A stretch of DNA of 64,000 nt from ZAX-1 sp046533095. Its GTDB lineage: Bacteria > Bacillota > Clostridia > Lachnospirales > Lachnospiraceae. This document shows positions 52,286 to 59,608 of the stretch, one piece after another. Numbering within the stretch: position 1 is the first letter of the stretch; the number at the start of each line of letters is the position of its first letter. The notes under the pieces are model-generated. The model was not told the origin of the DNA, made no database searches, and was given only the letters and a program-made list of their open reading frames with translations. The stretch lies in the NCBI GenBank assembly GCA_046533095.1, contig JAJQRA010000009.1:37647-101646 (forward strand), written 5' to 3'. A program made the translations under genes and the position numbers.

Positions 52286-52383
52286 GAGCCGAGTGCGAGC
52301 TACCAAATAGCCGGATGAGTTACGAAACGTAATGTTTCTATCTCATCCGGCTATTTACGTTTCGTAACCTCTCGGCTCTTTTT
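52286..52383 (+). promoter_or_regulatory. Pseudoknot-forming leader with terminator
   Basis: Three perfect complementarities are present: outer GAGCCGAG (52286-52293) with CTCGGCTC (52371-52378), followed by TTTTTG; arm A AAATAGCCGGATGAG (52305-52319) with A' CTCATCCGGCTATTT (52342-52356); and arm B GTTACGAAACGT (52319-52330) with B' ACGTTTCGTAAC (52357-52368). B lies in the loop of A-A' and B' just after it, so the order A-B-A'-B' is that of an H-type pseudoknot inside a terminator stem. It precedes the sigma-like gene. Confidence 0.85.
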
Positions 52384-52426
52384 GTATCTCCCACTTGGCT
52401 TCTTGCGAATTCGAAAGGAGCCAATC

Positions 52427-52909
52427 ATGAGACAAAACAAGACCAGCAACAAACCAGAAGCCCGTTCCACCTATATCTACTACGGCGCGGACGGGACAAA
52501 GTACGAACTCAAACCCGGCGTGGATGGCGTAACCGCGATGGACGTCGCTATGCTCCATGAATCCGACGACGAGGAATTCAACGGTCAGCGGCGGTATGAC
52601 TACCATGTCCCCGTCCATTATCAAGCCTTCAGGGATGACAGCGACAACTCGGCTGAAGACGGCAACGCATACCTTGCCGACGACAGCAACAGCCCCGAAT
52701 CCATCCTTATTGAAGCAGAGGAACGCTCTGAGATAAGCGGACAGTTCAAGGCTATCTGGGACAACCTTCAACCTCAACAGCGGGAACTGGTTCTGAAAAA
52801 GCTGGCGGGACGTTCCAACACAGATATCGCCACCGAGGAAGGCGTGACTGAAACCGCTATCCGCAATCGCCTAAAGAAAATTCAGGAAAAGTTCAAGAAC
52901 CTCCGTTAA
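52427..52909 (+). CDS. Sigma-70 region 4-like factor of the phage early region
   Basis: 160 residues from ATG 52427, with GAAAGGAG upstream. The C-terminal 60 residues form a sigma-4 helix-turn-helix (FKAIWDNLQPQQRELVLKKL, AGRSNTDIATEEGVTETAIR, NRLKKIQEKFKNL). The N-terminal half is acidic and Asp/Asn-rich, without sigma region 2, so it probably acts as a regulator instead of a full sigma factor. It is the first gene of the GC-rich early operon. A conserved leader motif follows its stop codon. Confidence 0.8.
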   Translation: MRQNKTSNKPEARSTYIYYGADGTKYELKPGVDGVTAMDVAMLHESDDEEFNGQRRYDYHVPVHYQAFRDDSDNSAEDGNAYLADDSNSPESILIEAEERSEISGQFKAIWDNLQPQQRELVLKKLAGRSNTDIATEEGVTETAIRNRLKKIQEKFKNLR

Positions 52910-52910
52910 G

Positions 52911-52975
52911 GGGGGTTCGAATAAGCCGGATTTTTCGCTTATGGACAGAGGGAGCGGCAAAGCGACCTCTGGAAG
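52911..52975 (+). repeat. Intergenic leader motif, copy 1
   Basis: GGGGGTTCGAAT-AAGCCGG-ATTTTTCGCTTATGGACAG followed by a GAGG...CCTC hairpin and then the ribosome binding site of the next gene. Copy 2 is at 57317-57372. Confidence 0.75.
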
Positions 52976-52988
52976 GAGGCGAAAAGCC

Positions 52989-53189
52989 ATGAACTTGAAA
53001 CACAAGGTAAGTATCTGCGTGACTCGCCCTGACGGCGGCAAGACAACAGTCTTAAAGGGCGGTTCGCGCACGATGCGAAGCAAATTTCTGAATCTACTTT
53101 TCGGCGAAAAGGTCAGCGTTATCGTCGTTACGCCGGGTGAGACGGTGGATACAGTGGAAATCAAGGAAATCGGAGGTGAGGAAGCATGA
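52989..53189 (+). CDS. Small phage early protein, unknown
   Basis: 66 residues from ATG 52989 (AAGGAGGCG upstream). Predicted beta-rich: KVSICVTRPDGGKTTVLKGG, then FGEKVSVIVVTPGETVDTVE. It resembles a small ubiquitin-like or SH3-like fold but I do not recognise a family. It overlaps the following gene by 4 bases (ATGA) and sits after leader motif copy 1. Confidence 0.65.
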   Translation: MNLKHKVSICVTRPDGGKTTVLKGGSRTMRSKFLNLLFGEKVSVIVVTPGETVDTVEIKEIGGEEA

Positions 53190-53536
53190 GCAAAATGAGT
53201 GAACTTGACCTGACTGTCAAGGAGCTGCGGAATGCCGCGCAGTCGCTGACGGCGGTCGCGGACAGCCTTGCTACATTATTCAGCGGCAGTGCGAATACGG
53301 CGGCCGAAGCACCACCCGTTCAAAAATCGGAGCCACCAAAACAGAAGTCCATCACGCTGGAGCAGGTTCGGGCGGTACTTGCTGAAAAGTCCCGAAGCGG
53401 TCACACCGCCGAGGTGCGGGAACTGCTCGGCAAGCACGGTGCAAGCAAGTTGTCGGAAATCGATTCTGTGGAGTATCCCGTTCTTCTTGCGGAAGCCGCC
53501 GAAATCGGATTGACGGAGGGCGACGCCAATGGGTAA
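53186..53536 (+). CDS. Phage early protein with helical extension domain
   Basis: 116 residues. An N-terminal helix (ELDLTVKELRNAAQSLTAVA) and a Pro/Lys linker lead to a compact helical domain (TLEQVRAVLAEKSRSGHTAE, VRELLGKHGASKLSEID). This end matches small phage proteins often mislabelled as rRNA biogenesis protein rrp5 or DNA ligase; the LSEID-Y-P-L-L motif resembles a helix-extended-loop domain found in phage ssDNA-handling proteins. It lies directly before the DUF2800 nuclease and overlaps it by 8 bases. Confidence 0.7.
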   Translation: MSKMSELDLTVKELRNAAQSLTAVADSLATLFSGSANTAAEAPPVQKSEPPKQKSITLEQVRAVLAEKSRSGHTAEVRELLGKHGASKLSEIDSVEYPVLLAEAAEIGLTEGDANG

Positions 53537-54659
53537 ACACGCACTCTTGTCGGCGTCCAGCTCCCATCGGTGGATGAACTGCCCGCCGTCCGCTCGGCTC
53601 TGCGAATCTTACGAGGATAAAGGCAGCGGATATGCCGCCGAAGGCACGGACGCTCACACGCTCTGCGAGTACAAGCTGAAGACCGCACTCGGCATCAAGG
53701 CGAGAGACCCTACCGCAAACCTGACCTACTTCTCCGAAGAGATGTCTGACTGCGCCGATGGCTACGCCGCCTTCATCCTCGAACTGGTGGAGACCGCCAA
53801 GCAGAACTGCGTCGACCCACAAGTGCTGATAGAGCAGCGGCTCGACTTTTCCAAATACGTCGAGGGTGGTTTTGGTACAGGTGACTGCGTCGTTATCGCT
53901 TATGGGACGCTCCACATTGTGGACTACAAACATGGGCAAGGGGTACTTGTCGAAGCCGATGACAATCCGCAGATGAAGCTGTACGCACTCGGCGCTTTGG
54001 AAATTTTCGATGGCATCTACGACATCGATACTGTTTCGATGACCATTTACCAACCGCGCCGTGACAACGTCAGTACCCACACGGTTTTCAAGGAAAGTCT
54101 GTACCAATGGGCGGAGGAATTCCTAAAGCCCGCCGCCGAACGCGCATATGCCGGCGAGGGCGACTACCAATGCGGCGAGTGGTGTCAGTTCTGTAAGGCA
54201 AAGTACGACTGCCGCAAGCGCGCCGAAGCGAATATGGCGCTTGCTCAGTACGACTTCAAGCGGCCGCCGCAGTTGGAGGACGACGACATCGAATACGTAC
54301 TCGGCAAGATTGACGCTCTTATTTCATGGGCTTCCGACATCAAGGACTACTGCCTGCAAGCCGCCCTCGGCGGGAAGCAGTGGCAAGGGTGGAAACTGGT
54401 CGAGGGACGCTCCAACCGCAAGTACGTCAACGAGGACGCGGTCGCTCAAACCATGACCACAGCGGGATACGACCCCTACGAACACAAGGTGATGGGAATC
54501 ACCGCAATGGAGAAGACGCTCGGAAAAGCGAAGTTCTCCGAACTACTCGGCGGTCTCGTCGAGAAGCCGCAAGGTAAACCAACGCTCGTGCCGGAGGGCG
54601 ATAAACGTCCGGCATTCCATACGGCGGCGGACGATTTCGCCGACCACAACGAAAATTAG
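53529..54659 (+). CDS. DUF2800 protein (Cas4/RecB-like nuclease)
   Basis: 376 residues. The RecB/Cas4-type layout is visible: HALLSASSSHRWMNCPPSAR and EGTDAHTLCEYKL at the N-terminus, GTGDCVVIAYGTLHIVDYKHG (Asp and D-x-K of the nuclease site, shortened here to VVIAYGTLHIVDYKHG), DNPQMKLYALGAL, and a CQFCKAKYDCRKRAEAN cysteine set near residue 220 that could hold an Fe-S cluster. It is next to a DUF2815 gene and the polymerase, the usual recombination-replication set of these phages, where it probably processes DNA ends. Confidence 0.9.
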   Translation: MGKHALLSASSSHRWMNCPPSARLCESYEDKGSGYAAEGTDAHTLCEYKLKTALGIKARDPTANLTYFSEEMSDCADGYAAFILELVETAKQNCVDPQVLIEQRLDFSKYVEGGFGTGDCVVIAYGTLHIVDYKHGQGVLVEADDNPQMKLYALGALEIFDGIYDIDTVSMTIYQPRRDNVSTHTVFKESLYQWAEEFLKPAAERAYAGEGDYQCGEWCQFCKAKYDCRKRAEANMALAQYDFKRPPQLEDDDIEYVLGKIDALISWASDIKDYCLQAALGGKQWQGWKLVEGRSNRKYVNEDAVAQTMTTAGYDPYEHKVMGITAMEKTLGKAKFSELLGGLVEKPQGKPTLVPEGDKRPAFHTAADDFADHNEN

Positions 54660-54671
54660 GAGGAATTTATC

Positions 54672-55247
54672 ATGTCAAACCAAGTCAAGAAAGAGAACCT
54701 CACGAAGGTCATCACCGGCGAAGCCAGACTCTCTTACGCAAATCTCTGGGAGCCTAAGTCAATCAACGGAGGCGTTCCGAAATACTCGGTGTCGCTCATC
54801 ATCCCGAAGTCCGACAAGCGCACCCTCGACAAAATCAAAGCGGCGATTCAGGCTGCCTACACCGAGGGCGAGAGCAAGCTGAAGGGCAACGGCAAAACCG
54901 TCCCCGCTCTGGCAATACTCAAGACCCCGCTCCGCGATGGGGACGCGGAACGCCCCGACGACGAAGCCTACGCCAACGCTTACTTCATCAACGCCAACAG
55001 TGGCACTGCGCCGGGCATCGTGGACAATCAGCAGGAGCCGCAACCAATCACAGTCCGTTCTGAGATTTACAGTGGCGTGTACGCCAGAGCCAGCGTGAAT
55101 TTCTACGCGTTCAACTCCAACGGCAACAAGGGCATCGCCTGCGGCCTGAACAACATCCAGAAACTGCGCGACGGAGAACCGCTCGGCGGCAAGTCCCGCG
55201 CCGAGGATGACTTCGCCACTTCGGACGATGACGATTTCCTCTCGTGA
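54672..55247 (+). CDS. DUF2815 protein, single-strand DNA-binding-like
   Basis: 191 residues, GGAGGAATTT before ATG. Family signs are LTKVITGEARLSYANLWEPK, GGVPKYSVSLIIPKSDKRTL and a GIVDNQQEPQPI segment, with the acidic end DDFATSDDDDFLS that resembles the acidic C-terminal tip of SSB proteins. DUF2815 has an OB-like fold and partners with DUF2800 and DNA polymerase A in siphophages. It likely coats single-stranded phage DNA. Confidence 0.9.
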   Translation: MSNQVKKENLTKVITGEARLSYANLWEPKSINGGVPKYSVSLIIPKSDKRTLDKIKAAIQAAYTEGESKLKGNGKTVPALAILKTPLRDGDAERPDDEAYANAYFINANSGTAPGIVDNQQEPQPITVRSEIYSGVYARASVNFYAFNSNGNKGIACGLNNIQKLRDGEPLGGKSRAEDDFATSDDDDFLS

Positions 55248-55316
55248 TGTCGGGCGACAACAAATCAGCGGAGGGCGGCTTGGAAACTTGCCGTCCTCTT
55301 GCATTATGGAGGGCTT

Positions 55317-57311
55317 ATGAAAACTATCAGTATCGACATTGAGACGTTCAGCGGCTACGACCTCGCCAAGTGCGGCGTCTATAAATACGCTGAATCGCCC
55401 GACTTTGAGATTCTCCTGTTCGGCTACTCCGTGGACGGCGGCGAGGTCGATGTCGTTGACCTCGCAGGCGGCGAGACCATACCATCAGAAATCCTCGAAG
55501 CCCTGACGGACGACGGCATTCTAAAGTGGGCTTTCAACGCCAACTTCGAGAGGGTATGCCTTTCACGCTACCTGCGGGATATGGGCGCAATCCTTGACCC
55601 GTTCGCCGACAACCACCGTTCAGCCGCCGTTCTTGGGAAAGCGAAATATCTCAACCCTGAATCATGGCGATGCTCTATGGTCTGGTCGGCATATATGGGA
55701 ATGCCGCTCTCCCTTGAGGGCGCTGGCACGGTGCTGGGGCTTGAGAAACAAAAGCTGACCGAGGGCAAAGACCTAATCCGCTATTTCTGCTCGCCCTGCA
55801 AGCCGACAGCCGCCAACGGTCAACGGACACGCAATCTACCTATCCACGCTCCCGACAAGTGGGCGGCGTTCAATGCTTACAACAAGCGCGATGTGGAAGC
55901 CGAGATGTCCGTTCAGGAGAGGCTCACAAAGTTTCCCGTGCCGGATTCCGTTTGGGAGGATTACCGGCTCGACCAAGAAATAAACGACCGAGGCGTGATG
56001 TTGGACATGATGATTGTTCATCGTGCAATTGAAGCCGACGCCCGCTCCAAGGCTGAACTTACGCGCCTGATGCGCGAAATCACCGAACTCGACAACCCCA
56101 ACTCCGTGGCGCAGATGAAGCAATGGCTATGCGACAACGGGCTTGAAACGGACACCCTCGGCAAGAAGGTGGTTGCGGAACTTCTGAAGACAGCGCCTGA
56201 GCCGCTCGGCAGAGTGCTTTTGCTCCGTCAGCAGTCGGCGAAATCGTCGGTCAAAAAGTATCAAGCGATGGAGAACGCCGTCTGCTCCGACGGTCGGGCG
56301 CGCGGGATGTTCCAGTTCTACGGCGCCAACCGAACCGGCAGATGGGCTGGGCGGCTGATACAGATGCAAAATCTCCCGCAGAACCACATACCCGACCTTG
56401 AACAGGCGCGGGAACTGGTGAAGCATGGGGACTTTGCTGCTTTGGAACTGCTCTACGATTCCGTGCCGGAGGTGCTTTCGGAACTTATCCGCACGGCGTT
56501 TGTGCCGAAAGACGGACGCAAACTGGTGGTTGCTGACTTTTCGGCGATTGAAGCCCGCGTCATCGCGTGGTTTGCCGGGGAAACATGGCGCAACGAGGTG
56601 TTCGCCACGCACGGCAAAATCTATGAAGCGTCGGCAAGCCAGATGTTCCGCGTCCCTATTGAAGAAGTCGTCAAAGGCTCGCCGCTACGTCAGAAAGGCA
56701 AAATCGCAGAGTTAGCGCTTGGCTACGGCGGCTCGGTTGGTGCGCTCAAGGCGATGGGCGCGTTGGATATGGGGCTTGAGGAAAGTGAACTTCAACCACT
56801 CGTCACTGCTTGGCGGTCGGCGAATCCGAACATCGTCAGGTTTTGGTGGGACGTTGACCGCGCCGCTATGACGGCGGTTCGGGATAAAGCCATAGCCGAG
56901 ACCCGCGGCATCAAATTTGAGTACCAAAGCGCGATGCTCTTTATTACGTTGCCGTCCGGCAGGCGGCTTTGCTACGTCAAACCGCGAATCGGTACAAACC
57001 AATTCGGCTCGGACTGCGTGACATACGAGGGCGTTGGCGCTACGAAGAAATGGGAACGTCTCGATTCATACGGATCCAAGTTTGTAGAGAATATCGTGCA
57101 GGCGACAAGCCGCGACATTCTGTGCTACGCGATGCAGGCGCAGCGGTGCTGCGACATCGTGATGCACGTCCACGATGAAATCGTCATTGAAGCCGACCCT
57201 CGGATGTCCACAGAAGTCCTCTGCGAACAGATGAGCTGGACTCCGCCTTGGGCGAATGGGCTTTTGCTCCGTGCCGACGGTTACGATTGCCCATTCTATA
57301 AAAAAGATTGA
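55317..57311 (+). CDS. Phage DNA polymerase, family A
   Basis: 664 residues from ATG 55317 (GGAGGGC upstream). The 3'-5' exonuclease domain starts with SIDIETFSGYDLAKCG (DxE motif), with FNANFERVCLSR in Exo II. The polymerase domain has QSAKSSVKKYQAM, GRTGRWAGRLIQMQNLP-type motif (GANRTGRWAGRLIQMQNLPQ), motif A KLVVADFSAIEARV (about 400), motif B with QKGKIAELALGYGGSV, and motif C MHVHDEIVIE (about 617). All catalytic acids are present. There is no 5' nuclease domain, as usual in phage forms of Pol I. Confidence 0.95.
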   Translation: MKTISIDIETFSGYDLAKCGVYKYAESPDFEILLFGYSVDGGEVDVVDLAGGETIPSEILEALTDDGILKWAFNANFERVCLSRYLRDMGAILDPFADNHRSAAVLGKAKYLNPESWRCSMVWSAYMGMPLSLEGAGTVLGLEKQKLTEGKDLIRYFCSPCKPTAANGQRTRNLPIHAPDKWAAFNAYNKRDVEAEMSVQERLTKFPVPDSVWEDYRLDQEINDRGVMLDMMIVHRAIEADARSKAELTRLMREITELDNPNSVAQMKQWLCDNGLETDTLGKKVVAELLKTAPEPLGRVLLLRQQSAKSSVKKYQAMENAVCSDGRARGMFQFYGANRTGRWAGRLIQMQNLPQNHIPDLEQARELVKHGDFAALELLYDSVPEVLSELIRTAFVPKDGRKLVVADFSAIEARVIAWFAGETWRNEVFATHGKIYEASASQMFRVPIEEVVKGSPLRQKGKIAELALGYGGSVGALKAMGALDMGLEESELQPLVTAWRSANPNIVRFWWDVDRAAMTAVRDKAIAETRGIKFEYQSAMLFITLPSGRRLCYVKPRIGTNQFGSDCVTYEGVGATKKWERLDSYGSKFVENIVQATSRDILCYAMQAQRCCDIVMHVHDEIVIEADPRMSTEVLCEQMSWTPPWANGLLLRADGYDCPFYKKD

Positions 57312-57316
57312 TTGCA

Positions 57317-57372
57317 GGGGGTTCGAATCGCCGGGATTTTTCGGTTATGGACAGGAGCGGAAGTGACGCTCC
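57317..57372 (+). repeat. Intergenic leader motif, copy 2
   Basis: GGGGGTTCGAATCGCCGGG-ATTTTTCGGTTATGGACAG then GGAGCG-GAAGTGA-CGCTCC, a perfect 6-bp hairpin. Shares about 35 of 40 positions with copy 1 at 52911 and like it lies between a stop codon and a ribosome binding site. Confidence 0.75.
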
Positions 57373-57399
57373 GAAAAATCCATTTTACGGAGGTTCGAT

Positions 57400-58179
57400 A
57401 TGAACAATGAATTACAGGTGTTCTCCTACGAGGGGAGCGAGGTCAGGACGGTACAGCGGAACGGCGATGTTTGGTGGGTACTGAAGGATGTTTGTGATGT
57501 GCTGGGACTCAGCAACCCTACTATTGTAGCCGCAAGGCTGGATGCCGACGAGGTGACTAAGTTTGACTTAGGCGGCTTGTCGGGCGAAAGCAATATTATT
57601 AACGAAAGCGGTCTTTACAACGTCATAATCCGCTCCGACAAACCAGACGCCAAGCAGTTCAAACGCTGGGTCACACACGAGGTTTTGCCCTCCATCCGCA
57701 GGCATGGCGCGTATGTCACGCCCGCCAAGCTGGAAGAGATGATGAACGACCCCGACGCTTGGATTAAAGTGTTGACCGCCCTCAAGGACGAACGCGCCGC
57801 CAAGGAACATCTCCAAATCCAAGCAGAAGCGGATAAACCCAAGGTCATATTTGCCGACGCCGTTTCGGTGTCGGACGGCGCAATCCTCATCGGCGAGTTG
57901 GCGAAAATCCTCAAGGGCAACGGCGTCGAAATCGGGCAGAACCGCCTGTTCGAGAAGTTGCGTCAGGACGGCTACCTCATCAAGAGGCAAGGCACGGACT
58001 ACAACGCGCCGACGCAGCGAGCGATGGAACTGGGCTTGTTCCGCGTCAAGGAGACCGCCATCACGCACTCTGACGGACACGTCACCATCAGCAAGACCAC
58101 CAAGGTCACCGGCAAAGGTCAGCAATACTTTATCAATCTGTTCCTTGGGGAAAGGGGCGGCGATGGACAGACGAAATAG
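57400..58179 (+). CDS. Phage antirepressor (BRO-N and KilA-C domains)
   Basis: 259 residues, GGAGGTTCGAT before ATG. The BRO-N domain (about 5-110) reads VWWVLKDVCDVLGLSNPTIV, ESGLYNVIIRSDKPDAKQFK and RWVTHEVLPSIRRHGAYVT; the C-terminal KilA-C domain (about 145-250) reads DGAILIGELAKILKGNGVEI, NRLFEKLRQDGYLIK and GKGQQYFINLFL. Antirepressors of this class bind the lysogeny repressor to start lytic growth. It starts after leader motif copy 2 and overlaps the next gene by 17 bases. Confidence 0.93.
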   Translation: MNNELQVFSYEGSEVRTVQRNGDVWWVLKDVCDVLGLSNPTIVAARLDADEVTKFDLGGLSGESNIINESGLYNVIIRSDKPDAKQFKRWVTHEVLPSIRRHGAYVTPAKLEEMMNDPDAWIKVLTALKDERAAKEHLQIQAEADKPKVIFADAVSVSDGAILIGELAKILKGNGVEIGQNRLFEKLRQDGYLIKRQGTDYNAPTQRAMELGLFRVKETAITHSDGHVTISKTTKVTGKGQQYFINLFLGERGGDGQTK

Positions 58180-58591
58180 CGAGGGCTACCCGGACCCGAC
58201 GGCATACGAAGCGCTGACGGCGGTGGCGAAATCCGAGAAGCCCTACCTTCCACTCGTCTACGTCGCTTCGCCGTTCGCGGGCGACACGGAACGCAACATC
58301 ACGAAGGCTCAAGGCTACTGCCGTTTTGCGGTTGGCAAGGGGTGTATTCCCCTTGCCCCGCACCTTCACTATCCGCAGTTCATGGACGACGGCGATAATG
58401 GTCAGCGCGACCTCGGCATCCGCTTCGCCCTTATCCTGCTCGGTAAATGCGACGAACTGTGGATTTTTGGAGAAAAAATCAGCGAGGGCATGAGCCGTGA
58501 AATCGCCAAGGCGAAGCGGTGCGGTATGCCCATACGATATTTCAACCATAAATGCGAGGAGGTTTCACAAAATGGCAACTATGAAAAATGA
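58163..58591 (+). CDS. DUF4406 protein (nucleoside deoxyribosyltransferase-like)
   Basis: 142 residues from ATG 58163 (GGGGCGGC upstream). DUF4406 features are PLVYVASPFAGDTERNITKA, YCRFAVGKGCIPLAPHLHYP, FALILLGKCDELWIFGE and ISEGMSREIAKAKRCG, with the conserved Glu in EISxGM-type position. The fold is that of nucleoside 2-deoxyribosyltransferases; activity of the phage forms is not established. It overlaps the antirepressor and the following small gene. Confidence 0.88.
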   Translation: MDRRNSEGYPDPTAYEALTAVAKSEKPYLPLVYVASPFAGDTERNITKAQGYCRFAVGKGCIPLAPHLHYPQFMDDGDNGQRDLGIRFALILLGKCDELWIFGEKISEGMSREIAKAKRCGMPIRYFNHKCEEVSQNGNYEK

Positions 58592-58805
58592 GCCAGTTGC
58601 GGCTCTAACCAATTTTGACGTCTGGAAGCAAACGCTAAAGCCGGAGTTCGTCGTGGGCGGTCAGTTTATCGTACTGTCCTGCGGTGCTTGCCCCGCTTCG
58701 GGCAAGACGTGCAACAAGTATGATACCACCTGCCGTGGCAATTTTCTGAACTGGGCGAGGGCGAGACATGAGGACGAGGAGGTCACGGAAGAATGCGAGA
58801 ACTGA
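58572..58805 (+). CDS. Small Cys-rich phage protein, unknown
   Basis: 77 residues from ATG 58572 (GAGGAGG upstream). Residues 40-60 hold four cysteines (CGACPASGKTC, YDTTC) that may bind metal, and the C-terminus is acidic. It overlaps the primase-helicase gene by 13 bases. I do not know a family; similar short genes precede VapE-type genes in related prophages. Confidence 0.7.
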   Translation: MATMKNEPVAALTNFDVWKQTLKPEFVVGGQFIVLSCGACPASGKTCNKYDTTCRGNFLNWARARHEDEEVTEECEN

Positions 58806-59608
58806 AGATTGCCTACGGCGACAGCCGCCTTTCCAAACGATGGGTCAACAAAACGACCACGTTTGACGAGTTGTGCGAGCGATTCAAGCTGACCCGCCGC
58901 ACAACTGAAACGGTCTCCGAATACAAGAAGTTCGCCAAAGACCGCCGCGACGGGATAAAGGACGTGGGCGGTTACGTCCTCGGACATCTGCGAGGCGGCA
59001 GGCGCAAGAAGGACACGGTCGAGAGCCGTTCGGGAATCACGCTTGACGCGGACCATGCCGACGGAGGGTTCATCGACCGCTTGGAAATGCTCACCGGTTA
59101 TAAATGCGCCGTGTACTCTACCCACAGCCACACGCCCGAAGCGCCGAGGCTGCGTGTGGTGATTCCTCTTTCCCGCGAGGTTTCGCCCGACGAATACGCC
59201 GCGCTCTCAAGGCTCGTGGCAGCAGAAATCGGGATGGATTACTTTGACGATTCCACCTATGAGCCGGAACGCTTGATGTACTGGCCGTCCACTCCATCAG
59301 ACGGCGAGTATATCTACAAAGCTATCGACGGCGGCGTACTGAATCCCGACGATTACCTATCGAAATTGTCCGATTGGCGAGACTGCTCGCTTTGGCCTAC
59401 GTCGAGCCGCCAGTCCGAGGTGATACAGCGTACCGTCGCCCAGCAGCAAGACCCGCTCGCCAAGGAAGGCGTGGTCGGCGCGTTCTGCCGCACTTATTCG
59501 ATAGAGGACGCAATCGTTGAGTTCCTACCGGGTATCTATGAGCCGTCAGCGATGGGCGGACGCTACGACTACATCCCCGCTGATAGCAGTGCGGGCGGTG
59601 CTGTATGA
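58793..59608 (+). CDS. VapE-type primase-helicase, N-terminal part before a frameshift
   Basis: 271 residues. This half has the primase-like fold of virulence-associated E proteins: ESRSGITLDADHADGGFIDR with Asp residues, YKCAVYSTHSHTPEAPRLRV, VVIPLSREVSPDEYAALSRL and STYEPERLMYWPS. At RYDYIPADSSAGGAV it runs into TGA 59606-59608, whereas intact relatives continue LYEGKFAYSHH, which is found here in the +1 frame. A single extra base in GCGGGCGGTG (59592-59601) explains this. It is thus half of a broken gene unless read by +1 slippage. Confidence 0.82.
   Translation: MRELKIAYGDSRLSKRWVNKTTTFDELCERFKLTRRTTETVSEYKKFAKDRRDGIKDVGGYVLGHLRGGRRKKDTVESRSGITLDADHADGGFIDRLEMLTGYKCAVYSTHSHTPEAPRLRVVIPLSREVSPDEYAALSRLVAAEIGMDYFDDSTYEPERLMYWPSTPSDGEYIYKAIDGGVLNPDDYLSKLSDWRDCSLWPTSSRQSEVIQRTVAQQQDPLAKEGVVGAFCRTYSIEDAIVEFLPGIYEPSAMGGRYDYIPADSSAGGAV

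Noticed and set aside
57321..57330. GGTTCGAATC resembles the T-loop of a tRNA (also at 52914)
   Set aside because: The flanking bases do not form a T-stem, and no anticodon arm, D-arm or acceptor stem is found around either copy. It is part of the repeated leader motif.
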